DNA of 64,000 nucleotides from Parasitella parasitica (taxonomy: Eukaryota; Mucoromycota; Mucoromycetes; Mucorales; Mucoraceae): positions 207,249 through 271,248 of the forward strand of contig MU619246.1 in assembly GCA_025201805.1 (NCBI GenBank), in the 5' to 3' direction. The translations under genes were made by a program, and so were the position numbers. A model generated the notes under the pieces. The model was not told the DNA's origin and made no database searches. It saw nothing but the letters and a program-made list of their open reading frames with translations. Shown piece after piece: positions 1-11,391 of this stretch; position 1 is the first letter of the stretch, and every line of letters starts with the position of its first letter.

Positions 1-425
1 CAGTTCTCAAAATGCAGTTAGAAGATATTCTGTTTTCATCTTCTGGTAATTGACACAGTTTTAAATACATATTATAGTCTTTTCTCTCTTCTCCTCGCTC
101 TATTATCTTACATTCATTTTATCCTTTTCGTTTCAGTATAATTATCCTTATCCATATTTTCGCACCGCTTCTGATGGTCCCCAAGTCCATCTTTACGTGT
201 AACAAATAAAACTCATTTTTTAAAGAAAAAGGTACAGTTTACAAAAATTATGGAATTGTTATTAATGGCATGTAATTGTAGGAGGCAATTTATACAAATC
301 AGACCAGCGATAATTTGCACTCTACTTTTATAATGTGGTATGTTCTTTCCAAGCAGGAGAGCATCTTAACATTAGATGTAAAGACGGGCCAACTTGGCAT
401 GATGAGCTTATCTTCTTGAGATGTA
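1..425. other. AT-rich sequence before the gap, no gene seen
   Basis: No supported coding region. The last 40 bases (386-425) reappear on the other side of the N run. Confidence 0.6.
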
Positions 426-1050
426 NNNNNNNNNNNNNNNNNNNNNNNNNNNNNNNNNNNNNNNNNNNNNNNNNNNNNNNNNNNNNNNNNNNNNNNNNNN
501 NNNNNNNNNNNNNNNNNNNNNNNNNNNNNNNNNNNNNNNNNNNNNNNNNNNNNNNNNNNNNNNNNNNNNNNNNNNNNNNNNNNNNNNNNNNNNNNNNNNN
601 NNNNNNNNNNNNNNNNNNNNNNNNNNNNNNNNNNNNNNNNNNNNNNNNNNNNNNNNNNNNNNNNNNNNNNNNNNNNNNNNNNNNNNNNNNNNNNNNNNNN
701 NNNNNNNNNNNNNNNNNNNNNNNNNNNNNNNNNNNNNNNNNNNNNNNNNNNNNNNNNNNNNNNNNNNNNNNNNNNNNNNNNNNNNNNNNNNNNNNNNNNN
801 NNNNNNNNNNNNNNNNNNNNNNNNNNNNNNNNNNNNNNNNNNNNNNNNNNNNNNNNNNNNNNNNNNNNNNNNNNNNNNNNNNNNNNNNNNNNNNNNNNNN
901 NNNNNNNNNNNNNNNNNNNNNNNNNNNNNNNNNNNNNNNNNNNNNNNNNNNNNNNNNNNNNNNNNNNNNNNNNNNNNNNNNNNNNNNNNNNNNNNNNNNN
1001 NNNNNNNNNNGGGCCAACTTGGCATGATGAGCTTATCTTCTTGAGATGTA
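386..1050. repeat. 40-bp direct repeat flanking the gap
   Basis: Positions 386-425 and 1011-1050 are identical over 40 bases; each begins gggccaacttggcatgatga and ends at ttgagatgta. It is either a duplicated contig end (assembly artefact) or the outermost part of a real tandem repeat collapsed into the gap. Confidence 0.95.
426..1010. other. Assembly gap (585 N)
   Basis: A run of N. Both flanks carry the same 40 bases (386-425 and 1011-1050), so the gap may be an unrecognised overlap between two contigs rather than missing sequence. Open frames running through it are meaningless. Confidence 0.99.
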
Positions 1051-1384
1051 AATCTCCTGACTCATCACTGTTCTTTTGACTTTCTCTTGTATATACCTGA
1101 ACACGCTATTGGGATACTGGCGGGTTTAGTCTATATGCAAGAGTGCCACATTATAGAAGTTTTAAATAGGGGCAAAGAATACAAAAGGTAATTTATGTTA
1201 TCGTGCAAGTGAAAACTACAAATGAATATGGAATAGAAATACTGGCATCATTTAATATAACAAGCAAGTAAAATAAGCAAACTAACAAAGATTATTAATA
1301 AATGAATATAATGTTAACATTTATTTTGACAATGTTAACAATGAGTGTATCAATGCATAAATGGGGTTTTTAATATGATAGGAG

Positions 1385-3252
1385 TTAATTGAACTGTAGT
1401 CTCCTTTTTGCGTATTTGATGGCCATTTTGTTGAGGTTGACTTTTTTGACCCTTGAACCTGGTAGCTGTGTGGGTGTATGGTAGGTCTTCAACTTTTTCA
1501 AACTTGACTGATTGATTTTCTCATGTTTCAAAGTGGATAATTCGACGATTGTTTCTTGCAGGACATTTTTCAATTGATTCATTATAGGGAATATTGCATT
1601 GATTCTATACATATCGTGATAATCGATTGGAATGTAGAAGCTGCTTTGCTTGTAAAAAGTATAAATGTAATCATATTTATGTTCCATAAGATAACAGGAG
1701 CAGCAGGCTCCACTTGTAATCATACCAGCGATTACAACATTATTAAATCCTTCGCTTTCAATAGAGTCGAGTGTATCCTTCATATATCTAGCCATCTTGA
1801 TTGCATCCCCATTTGATCCTCCTTTGTCGCGTTCTGGCTTAGATTCAAGAGCAAATATCAGATGTTTCGACTGGTTTGTCACAACAGAAAAGTCTCTTTT
1901 TCGAGCATGTCCACTCAGTGATGGATCAATATCAATGAATCTCTTCTTTGACTCGCGGATCTCCTTATCAGCACCGAAAGTTGTCTATCTTTTGTTGTTT
2001 GGGAAATAGTTCTCTAAAACTGGTAAAATACCGTTTTTCACTGTTGTGCTTTCGTTTAATGATTTGATAGAATATCCTTTACAATATGTTTGTTTGCTAG
2101 AAATAAACAGAAATAAATAAATACAAGTTGTAGTAATAATTATTTAACAAATCTTAATACTTGCAATGCGTGTAAAATAGCTCTGATGTGGCTAGGTAAG
2201 TTCAATATTTTTAGCTTTTCTTCTGCTTCATCAAAATCTCCTTCTGTAATCAACTAAATAAAATATATTAATTGTCAATTTTAAACCTTGTTTTTTTCAG
2301 TGTACCTTGGTAAAGTAAGAGATACCGTCAACATAGGATTTGACATCTTCTTCTTTGTATTTCAAGAAACTCTCCTTAACTTCGCTGCAAGCTTCTTCAT
2401 AATAATCAAATCGAATCATATTTGAATCAACATCATCATCTAAAAGAATAATACCATTGATAGAGAGTTCCTCGTCAGGTTCTAATACAGCACTGCAATC
2501 AGTACAGTTGTTCACCAATTCATTTCTTCTTTTTAAAAAAGAAGTTGACAAATCGTATCCACTTTTTAGAATCCACTTGTTATTGATGTTATCCAAGTCT
2601 ATTGTGTCACTTGCATTGGTAGAAATCAGATTATCCTTAGCTGTCTTATAAGGCTTGGTTATATTAGCTTCTTAAGTAGAGTCTGTGCCTGGGGTGCTTT
2701 CTCTGTCTTCGTATTCGGATTCGCTCGTTATTTCTTCTTCGCTTGAATCCCTATTACTATTACCCTCATTTAAATCTATTAAAAAAAGTTTAATATATAA
2801 TTATTTTAAGCAGAGAAAAAAAAATACCTGAGAAGATCCTCGCTCCTGTATTTAAGCTATAAATATTCTCTTCTAGTGCCCTTTTTTCTGCTGCTTCTTT
2901 TAATCTTTTCGACTGAAAGAGCAGAGAGACTCTTTCATCAGTTGTCACATTCTATATTTTATCATTGATTAAAGACATATATGTTATTTTTCTTTTGTTG
3001 CGATAGCTGTAACCTTTATGTCTTTTAAAATAATCTTAGCCTTCTTCTTGCATGCGCTGGTGTTTGACTTTCCTTTTATGATTGCGCTCAAAGTTTTTTG
3101 TAAGGTACTGCTACTTTCTTCTTGATCTTTAAGTCTTCAATAAATTATTTGCAAAAATCAATATTGATAAAATTATCAATGTGATTTTGTACAAATTTTG
3201 TAGGGCTGCTTGATTTCATTGAGTTTTCAGAAATAGATCGCTTTTCAGTCAT
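1385..3252 (-). pseudogene. Decayed multi-exon gene, lineage-specific hypothetical family
   Basis: Reading the minus strand from an ATG at 3252 gives a Lys/Ser-rich N-terminus, an acidic Ser/Glu stretch, a segment starting DNINNKW (about 2596 down to 2301), a plausible intron near 2265-2302, and a long C-terminal segment ending at the TAA at 1385-1387. The C-terminal part can be followed upstream of its apparent start (frame through HARKRDFSV and FIDIDPSLS) to a TAG within FPNNKR*TTF at about 1987. Further stops occur after FINIDFCK and after TPGTDST. Splice-like borders survive (for example tttatttctag near 2100). My reading is a once-spliced protein-coding gene inactivated by several nonsense changes. 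The layout resembles multi-copy hypothetical proteins of Mucorales genomes, but I cannot name a family or function. Confidence 0.55.
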
Positions 3253-4092
3253 TTTCTTGAGGTTAATGTGAATAAAAAGCTAATTCTTTGGAACCCTCAA
3301 AATTATAAAAAAAAAAAGTAACGTCATGCTTGAAAACGTGAAAAGTGCAACATCATAGTTGTTTTTTGCCTAAGAGTCCGTGTATTTCAGTTTTTTGGGA
3401 GGTGTCTACCCGCTGTTAGTTTAACATAATTGAGAATAAACGACACTGTTGCAACTGTTTTTAATATCGTTTTATCCATCCTCATAAAAAAAGAGTTCTT
3501 CAGGAAAACTAAGAGGCGACATTTTATCCCTGTGGCAGCGAAATCTCTTGACATTTTATCCCTGTGAGAGCGAATTTTGATTCCTGATTGGCCGACAAAT
3601 ACTTCTAAATTAAGCGCTTTTTTATTCCTGATTGGGCGACATATTGTTCGTCCAGGGCAAAATAATTTATTGGATCAACTGTTCATGTACGCTCAAAGGT
3701 GACAACAGCGTATACAGGCCTCCCTAAACTGATCACAACTGCATAGGTAATCTAGGATTGGGTGAAAACATAGCTTATAATGGAACAAATTGAGATCAAA
3801 TTACTGTTGTGTTCCTTATTTGTGCTAAAGAACCAGATGCTCCTGATTGGCTAGTTAGAGACAATTGAGGATTATGATCGGCCAGTCTTTTACCTGCTGA
3901 TGGGGGGAGCATACTTTCTTTGTATATTTGCATATAATATGGTATTCAATGCATGCATCCCTTAGACCAAAAAAAAAAGGTTGCACCCTGGTTGAACAAA
4001 GAAAGTAAATGTATCTTATACGCACTAAACTAACAGTATAAATGATTGCAATATAATATGGTCTTATTTAGGTTTCAATTACACAAATATGC
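3253..4092. other. Intergenic, short direct repeats only
   Basis: No gene seen. It holds A-rich runs and the two pairs of short repeats listed separately at 3519-3640. Confidence 0.5.
3519..3640. repeat. Two pairs of short direct repeats with inverted CCAAT motifs
   Basis: The 17-mer gacattttatccctgtg occurs at 3519 and 3550 (31 bp apart). A second 17-mer, attcctgattggscgac, occurs at 3580 and 3624 (44 bp apart). Two further cctgattgg / gatcgg variants follow at about 3842 and 3875. The gattgg core is the reverse of CCAAT, so the block could be old promoter or transposon-terminal sequence. No adjacent intact gene starts here. Confidence 0.5.
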
Positions 4093-4437
4093 ATGTACGA
4101 CAGCACATATTTATGCTGCTACGCAGAGCTACAAGATTTTACTCTAAAATTAGACGCTATCAGTAGTGAGACTATATACATTTTCCTACCTTTAATGATT
4201 AAACTAGTCTCGAAGAGCCGTGTTAAATACGGCAATTGTGAATTTAGTGTGTTTGGCGTCTTGAATGTGTTCCAAATTGCAAAGGAAATTTTCATCATAT
4301 TATTTGCTACTTGGCGTCGCGTTGCCATAATGTATTACAATTTTTGCAGACAATCTTCGCAAACAGGTACACTCATACCTTTAACGCCACTCACACCGCT
4401 CGAAATATCTGTTTTCGCAAAGAAAGCCGCTTCTTAA
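4093..4437 (+). pseudogene. Hypothetical coding fragment, 114 codons
   Basis: An open frame of 114 codons that reads like protein in its second half (segments VKYGNCEFSVFGVLNVFQ and FIILFATWRR, then a Thr/Pro-rich tail LIPLTPLTPLEIS) and ends at a TAA at 4435-4437. The overlapping minus-strand frame is shorter and less protein-like. No start context or upstream exon could be fixed. It may be the 3' end of a decayed multi-copy gene. No function is proposed. Confidence 0.3.
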
Positions 4438-5108
4438 AGTTTTACAGCTTAGTTTTAGTTAAGTTTTCAGGCAATGAAGCTTAGTGTTGGTCACTTTGGC
4501 TCTTCCTGGCGTAAAATTAGTTGCAATTATCCTTTGCAACAAGTTTAATATCACTGGGTATTTTAGAGTAAAGCAACATAAAAAGTGGTTTTTTTCAGTT
4601 ATATATTCCTTTTCAGAACTTGTTTTTATCGATTCTTTTGCTTATCTTGAACATGTTTTGAAGTCGGTAATAGAGGTATCGAAGAAGGCGAATTTTGAAA
4701 TTTTACACTAAACAGTTCCAATGTAGCAATTTCTGTGCATACTTTGGCCAAGCACTGTGAATCACCTGCTTGAATTTTTTTTTCTGTACACGATCTCTCC
4801 ATAATCAGCCTTGAATGCATTTTTAAACATTGAACATGTTTGATGGTATGTCGGTGTTACTTGTTACTCTTCTTGCGACAGACGGAGTACTAAGATTGTT
4901 GCTTGAATATGCAATGAAAAATATCATCGTTGTACTCTTGAGACCGGCAAGTTTCATAATAACTCAAATATATTTTAGCACGAAATACAACTTCAGGTAT
5001 TATAGTCTTGCTCATTGAAATAGTAGTCGCTTTAAAGCATATTTATCTTGAGGCTTTTTTTTTGGTTAATGTACGAAGGCCTTGATTTGAGTTTTCTTTA
5101 AATTCGTC
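4438..5108. other. No supported gene
   Basis: AT-rich sequence with only short open frames on both strands. Confidence 0.5.
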
Positions 5109-5302
5109 TTACTTAGTAGCACTATAAGATTGACATTTAGACGATTCTGAAGATTTATGTCTAGGCTTATGGCATTTAGAGCATATATATTGATTATTAG
5201 TATTACTTAATGAAGCTTTCAACCTCTTTGCAGCTCTTTTTACAGTCTTGATACTATCAGACTGCTTTGCTGGTACTTGATGTGCCGATACAAAAGTTCT
5301 AC
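5109..5302 (-). pseudogene. Fragment with a CCHC-like zinc knuckle
   Basis: On the minus strand a frame of about 64 codons ends at a TAA (5109-5111). It is rich in Lys/Ser and contains YICSKCHKPRHK followed by SSKC, a C-x2-C-x4-H-x7-C arrangement like nucleic-acid-binding zinc knuckles found at the ends of transposon or retroelement proteins. Coding-like residues continue past the stop. No start or other exons are visible, so this is probably a remnant of a mobile or repetitive gene. Confidence 0.35.
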
Positions 5303-5390
5303 GTTTGATGATTCACGTGTGTGTTTTTCGTCTATTTATTCGTTGTATTACAAATGATAAATATAGGACTTTAATTTAGAAAAGTTCATC

Positions 5391-6697
5391 TTAATGTTGT
5401 TGTGGATTGGGAGTTTGCGCACGAGGGAGAACATTATTTGTTGATGAAGGACGAGAGTTCTGTGTCATATCCAACCCTGTTGAAGACAAATTGTGCTTCG
5501 TTTTTACAGCAAGAGAGTGCGATGTGTTGTAGTCTGGCGTAGTTAAATAAACAAGACTGTGGCGACTATCGTTGAGCTGGTAGCTACTGAACGGTGTATT
5601 TGCTCGAGACACAGAGTCATTTTCAGAGCTATAATCATCATCGTTGAGCATGGCATGCTTGGAAAATTCTTCGTTATTACGAAAGAATCGTACGATTTTA
5701 GCATGTTCCTGCTTCGATTGATATCTATGAAGAATCCACAAAAGACAAAGCACCAATACTATAAAAAGAACAATTGCTGTAGCCAATACTCCCCATAGCC
5801 AGTTGGCAATTTTGTGAAACACATCGGGACCAACTATACAAACACCATTATTGGAACATGTTCCTGACAAACATTCTCTATCTTGATCGCATGCTGAATT
5901 AAGCTCTTTGGATTGAATGCACAAAAATCCAGAGCACCAAGTGCCGTCTGTACAATTATCCCGAATGATTGTTTGTTGTATAGAGTCGCCAGCTGCATCA
6001 TAGCTGATATATGTAGAGCTATTATTTAAAGGTGCACATTGTGTGTAAGGGCCATGTTGTAAAAATATAAATAGATAAAAACTTACAAGTCAGTACCACA
6101 ATTGCCTCCAAGAGGTGATCCCTTTATAAAACAAGTTGAATTTAAACAGATAGAATTTGATCCTGAGCACTCATCATCACGTTGCTAATTAGAAGAATTA
6201 TTAATTTTGGAACTTTTTGGTTTCTCCTAGAACAAGTAAAGTATGTCAAAACTTACGACTTCACAGCGGGATCCTATTGGCACCTGTGGCGTACAATGAG
6301 ACTTACTGTCTGGGCAAAATGTCGACCCGTTGCATCTGACTGGAAACTCCCTCACTTGTGTATCCCAACTATAAAACATTATATGTTCAACATACCGTTC
6401 ATAACACACACACAAAAAAAATCGTTACCCTGCAATGTAATCTGCATTTGAGCATCCTTTGTAATTGCATGTATTGCTCGCTGGATCACAAAAAAGATAA
6501 ACGTTATCACATGAATCATCGTATTGCCAGCTTTCTCTATTATCGTGCAATTGACATTAATACTGTGCATCTGACCTAGGCCATACAAAATCATACCTGT
6601 ACACAGGTGTTGAATCACATAATTGTCCATATTGTAATGCCATGATAGATGTCACCGAATATATTAAAATGCAGGATATAATGTTAAATGCAGGCAT
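5391..6697 (-). CDS. Cys-rich single-pass membrane protein, 5 exons
   Basis: Exons 6597-6697, 6429-6530, 6257-6368, 6087-6184 and 5391-6018. All four introns (60-72 nt) have GT-AG borders and phases 2, 2, 0, 2 that fit exactly, giving 346 residues. The start is ATG at 6697, followed by a hydrophobic signal peptide (MPAFNIISCILIYSV). Residues about 35-205 form an extracellular domain with around 20 cysteines in repeated short C-x-n-C modules and several N-x-S/T sites. A strong transmembrane helix lies at about 211-234 (WLWGVLATAIVLFIVLVLC), then a basic stop-transfer HRYQSK and a Ser/Thr-rich cytoplasmic tail of about 110 residues. The topology is type I, as in surface sensors or adhesins. I recognise no named family; it may be a cell-wall or environmental sensor. 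It stands alone among decayed sequence. Confidence 0.8.
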
Positions 6698-8454
6698 AGT
6701 AATGGTTTATTTGTTGTTTAAAAATTTAAAAGTAAAAGTAGAAGATTTATTATCAAACATGAAAATTTTCAAGCTATAAATAAATCAAATACATTGGGCG
6801 ACAGCGGACATTCATCAACAATCTGAATCAGATAAAAACAAAAGATAAGCCAGCTAGCAATGGCAGTACTACGAAGGAGCAATCGATAGCCCAAAATATC
6901 TGAGAAGAGACATAAACTGAGATCAGCTTCACAAATTCTACAATGGAAACTGCCACCAGTCTTTTTATGGCTTTCGAAAAAAAAGTTCAAGTAAATGATA
7001 AATGTCACGGTGTTTGTGATAATATTTATTCATAAATGACTAGTAGGGTTTTTTTATTTTTCAATACAATAAAAATTCTTCATCAACAGTATCGATTGGT
7101 ACTTCAGATACCTGAAACTGAGCAATTACCAGCAAGCCACACTACAAAATTGCTTGAATTTCAATAGTTGATGAATTATTCCAGATATAATATCCGTTAG
7201 ATATGGAGATCTAAATAAGCTCAAATATTTAGACAAGTCTATAATACTGCATAGGCATTTAAACTAAAATATCATCCTCAGATTGATATTTTTTTACAAC
7301 TTATAACCAAGAACTTTAACTTCGTATGCCATTTCCTGGCTGATTTTCATAATAAAAAGTGTCCCGAAAACGGAAGAAATAGTGTCCGGTGCAAAGCAAC
7401 TATATTATATATGATTTTGGTGCAGTTTGAGCATGATTTTTTTTTCGATGCAAAATGATGGATTATTTCGATTTTTTCCTTGTATCCACCCATCCAAAAT
7501 CATCGAATGTGCATTATTCTCGATTTTGACCACAAAAATGCAACATTTTACTATGGCATATATTAGACGAAAATGATTGTAAAAAGTCATTCCTTGAACT
7601 GAAAGACTGGAAATGCGCTTTGATTAAGCAAAATGTTGACTTTTTCCTCTTGATCTGTTTTTGAGGTTTTCTTAACAGAATTTCTCCCACGAGCATACGG
7701 GATGTATGAAATAATGCCATCGTTTAGAGCTCCCAAAAATACAGCTATTATCATAGACTGACAGCCGTGGTATGCATAGTATCAGAGGATGATATCTTGC
7801 CTCAAAGAAGTAATTTTGTTTTCAAATTGTCCAAATGGAGTTTTTGAAAGAATGTTTTCTTCCTGATTTTGGATGCGTTTAATCTCCGCTATTAAAGATA
7901 AATGGTGTTTTCTTTTGAAGAAAGTATTAGCTTTGAGAAGCTGTAGCCTACCCAATTCAAGAGAAAAGAAATTTAAAACTAATTTATTAAAATGATGTGC
8001 TTCTTGGCTTTTTAATGGTAGTACTTGCATGTCTATATCTGGCCTGACGATCTCACGCTCCGATTTTGAAAAATACTTTTCCGAAAAACAAGTCAGAAAA
8101 GTCTCTACCTTCATCTGATATCGACTTAAAAAGTACAAAAACTTGCTCTAAACTATGCAAATGAATAATCGAAAGGTGTTTTATAATCTCCATTGCTTTG
8201 CCTTAATTGCTTTTGTGTCTGAGATCGCTAAAAAAATTTTCTTGTAGTTTTTGACTTTTTTCTGACAAAAAGACTAAGTTCGCATAGACCAAAATAAAAA
8301 AAAAATAAAAAAAATCAGGCCCCTAAAACCTACGCTGGTTTTGCAAAGACACACATTTTTGAACCATGATATTATGGAAAAGATGGCACAGGTTTGACTA
8401 GCTGTTCTACTGTCTTCTAAATTAGAAGACGTCAGATCAACTGAAGGTAAAAAG
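6698..8454. other. Mostly decayed sequence, no supported gene
   Basis: Short minus-strand frames occur at 6769-7008 (contains FHCRICEADL), 7514-7720 and 7782-8138. They are protein-like in places but have no starts, borders or recognisable domains. They may be further remnants of repetitive genes. Confidence 0.45.
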
Positions 8455-8740
8455 AGTGATACAATCTGCCACCAGGATAATACACCCATTCATAAAAAAT
8501 CATCTGTATGGAAACTTATGTAATCCCAAGGACATAAATATGTTTATCTTCAACCTTGCTCTCCGTTCCTGAATCCAATTAAAGGTTTTTGATCCAAAGT
8601 CAACAGACACACTTACACCCAGAATCACATATATTTGTCAATAGACAACCGTATCCTTTTTTAAAGACTACCTTGAACTTAAAAAATATGATGTAGATAG
8701 CTTATTTCACAACACAATCTTTAAAATAGTGTTCTAAATG
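8455..8740 (+). mobile_element. Tc1/mariner-type transposase remnant
   Basis: One plus-strand frame contains CHQDNTPIHKKSSVWKLM, a stop, then YVYLQPCSPFLNPIKGF, a stop and SKVNRH. This matches the conserved block of Tc1/mariner DDE transposases: the second catalytic Asp in HQDNAPIH-like context, then a PYSPDLNPIE-like motif followed by a W-S-K-V-like motif. Here the NPIE glutamate is Lys and several stops interrupt the frame, so it is inactive. No terminal inverted repeats were found. Confidence 0.6.
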
Positions 8741-9055
8741 CTTCTGAAGCGACAATTGTGGCGATTTCAATAAGCTGCTCGTCTCCACTGATATTTATAG
8801 TGATGTGATCCATTTCATTTGCTTCCATTTTGCACTTGAATTTCCGTTACAATCTTTCAGCACAATGAAGGTAACCTTCTTGTTCACGTTGGTAGATCGA
8901 AGTAGAAACAATGCAAAATCAAACGTACATGTTTGACGGTTGTCAAGTGCTGTGATGTGTGGACTGACAGCGTGCAAGACGTGCTTCAGGTATTTTTTTT
9001 ATCATAGTATGGGCCTTGTACAATAAAAGCACAATACTTTCTCAGCAGCAGAACA
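8741..9055. other. Possible upstream exon of the following pseudogene
   Basis: On the plus strand an ATG near 8866 opens a frame MKVTFLFTLVDRSRN, interrupted by one TGA, which reaches a GTATTT donor-like site near 8990. This is weak support for a first exon of the decayed gene at 9056-10140. Confidence 0.25.
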
Positions 9056-10140
9056 GTGATCGTACTTTCAAGCTTGAGTATATCTGCTGTTGGCGAAGAA
9101 CAAATCCTTCAGTGCCTTTTGTTCATAAAAGCAAATGAGAACTTATCCAGTTCACTAAGCAAAAGATTTAAGACGGATAAAAGCACATCCGTAGGTAAGT
9201 TTTTCTTTATTAAGATTCTATGGGGCTCTCTGATTTGAAGCAGATGCAGTATTTATGATAGCACTTGCGAATATATTAGTGGACCCTTCATCAATATTGA
9301 GTTTAGAAATAGAGTTTGCGATGGTAATCGAATCAATTCAAGCTCGTTGTATTCTAGGAGGAAATAAGAAAATCGTTGAAGAGCCTCAACAAGACTACAG
9401 CTATTGATATACGGCTTGAAATCTTGAAATCACAGGAGTTTTGATGAGAATTATAGTCGCAAATTCTCTGGTGACTTTGACTGGATCAGGCATTCTATTT
9501 ACACTTTGTTGGTATTCATGGCACATATGGCAATTTTTCAATAGTGCCTTTTGACGATTTAGAAAATATATCGATGCTCTCAGTTAAGCAAATCATTATA
9601 TCAGTTATGCTTGAAATTTTAGTATTTATTATTTTTTGTGAAAATCAATTTAGTCATGATAAATATATCGGATTTGGTGCTTCGGAAGCAAGAAAAGTGC
9701 ACGATTGTGACGAAGGAACAAAGAGAATGGAAGATGGGTCTAAAAGATAGAACACTTTTAATTCAAAAAATATGAGAGATCAAAGATATAAACAATTGAA
9801 TTTATGTTCTTGAATCACTTTTTTTACGACGGCAGATCGCTCTGTTCAGTATGCGACAAGGATAATCAAATTAACAAGAATCTATATTTTCCAATGATAT
9901 TTCCGGTTTTGGTTCAACCATTTTACCTGTTCGCTATTCTGCTTGGATTGCTAAAGAAGTTGCTAATAAATTACAAGATGCATTGCATAAATCCGTTGAA
10001 TGCGGTAATACTGAATACTTCGAGTTGGTAAGATAACTACTGGGATAATAGAAAAAATAAAGCTATTATACCAGAAGTATCAAAATCAAATGATTTTCGT
10101 AGTGGAAAGAAGATCAAAACAATATGATCAATATGGATGA
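9056..10140 (+). pseudogene. Decayed spliced gene, helix-rich hypothetical protein
   Basis: A plus-strand frame starting GEEQILQCLLFIKANENL runs to a GTAAGT donor at 9195. The matching acceptor at 9239-9240 rejoins the frame in phase 1 to give a long segment (ADAVFMIALANILVDPSS and onward) that ends in a TGA near 9407. After a gap with many stops, coding-like sequence resumes from FGASEARKVHDCDEGTKR (about 9676) and continues after a +1 shift as a helix-rich stretch including WIAKEVANKLQDALHKSVE (about 9938-9995), crossed by at least five stops. A 46-nt intron with correct phase in an otherwise broken gene shows that it was once a genuine gene. No domain is recognised. Confidence 0.5.
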
Positions 10141-11391
10141 AATTTTTTAATAAATAGATAGTAAATAAGAGTGAGGTTTGAAATAAGAATATTTTTTGTC
10201 TTATTTTCTGAAAATTTGATCAATGCAAATTGCTCTGATGTAGCCGAGGTAATTGGAGATCGATTGAGCACGGTAGATGGAAAAAGAAAAGGGGAGCTTA
10301 AAGGATGAAAGTGGATAGAGTATGAGGGGATAGAGGGGAAGATGAAGGCATAAGAAAACAGATACATGGCAGAAGTCAAAGGTGTAGGGAAGAGCGTTGA
10401 CAGTAGAAATATGTTACAAAGAAATGGGCGATATTGAGAAGTGAAAAAAGATAATTGAGGGCAGGAAGGTGTGGACAGGAAATAGTCTAGAGTAAAGTGA
10501 AGGACTAGGAGGAATCTTGTCGGCGAAAAAGAACAGCTTATAATTTGTTACTTTTTTAATTGAAGCAATAATCGACTGTCTGAAAGCGTTGGGAAATACA
10601 TGTTCCTTTTGCCACAGAGGAACCATCTGAAACTGCATTACCAGGCTTAATAGGCTACGGGTGCGTTATCATTAAACTAATGCCGGCTACGCTGTATAAA
10701 ACAATGTTATAGCGAGAAAGCATCATGTTTGTGAGTAATTTAACATTGCTGTTTGTCGCCATCAAATATTTGCTATTTATATCATCGAGTCTCCACGATA
10801 GGTTCTCACTAGATACAGTCTGTTGAGGGGTTTTGAAATCATAATGTCGAAATGTTACTAATTTTTTAATTCACAAGCATGCATTCTGTTACCAATCAAT
10901 TCATAATGGAAACCATAGAATAACATGCTAGTGTGTGGAAGTGGTTGGTAAAAGGTGATTGCGGTCAACTTGAACACTTCACCTAGCTCAAGCAAACAGA
11001 GTCTTAAAATCGAGATACACTTTCCTTTTGAAAATCAAATCCCATGTTGAACATCTTGAGTCTTAAAGTTAAGGCTTTTTTGAGGATATAAATGAGGACC
11101 AAGGTTTTGTTGGCCACTCCCACACTCCAGAACTTACATTCATCTGCTTCATCAGCGAGGGCTTGATATAAAAACCAGAATGCTTACCTTTAACATTAAA
11201 ATGCAATTAATAAATCAGAATGATTGACAAAAAATAAAACTAGTTAATGTTCATGATCAGTTTTGGACATATTTTATTGCCTAAAAGCATTGTTTTACTT
11301 AAAGTATGAGCGGCATGATTTTTTTGTTTTTGTTTTTCATCAATATATGTACACGACTCAAGTCTATATATAACTCTACAACAAAACAGGG
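10141..11391. other. Intergenic, unresolved
   Basis: Purine-rich plus strand at about 10,260-10,560. A minus-strand frame at 10414-10638 (QMVPLWQKEHVFPNAFRQS at its start) is protein-like but has no domain or splice support. Nothing else is seen down to the Con7-like stop codon. Confidence 0.4.

Noticed and set aside
328-1044. Long open frames through the N run
   Set aside because: They consist almost entirely of unknown residues from the gap and carry no information.
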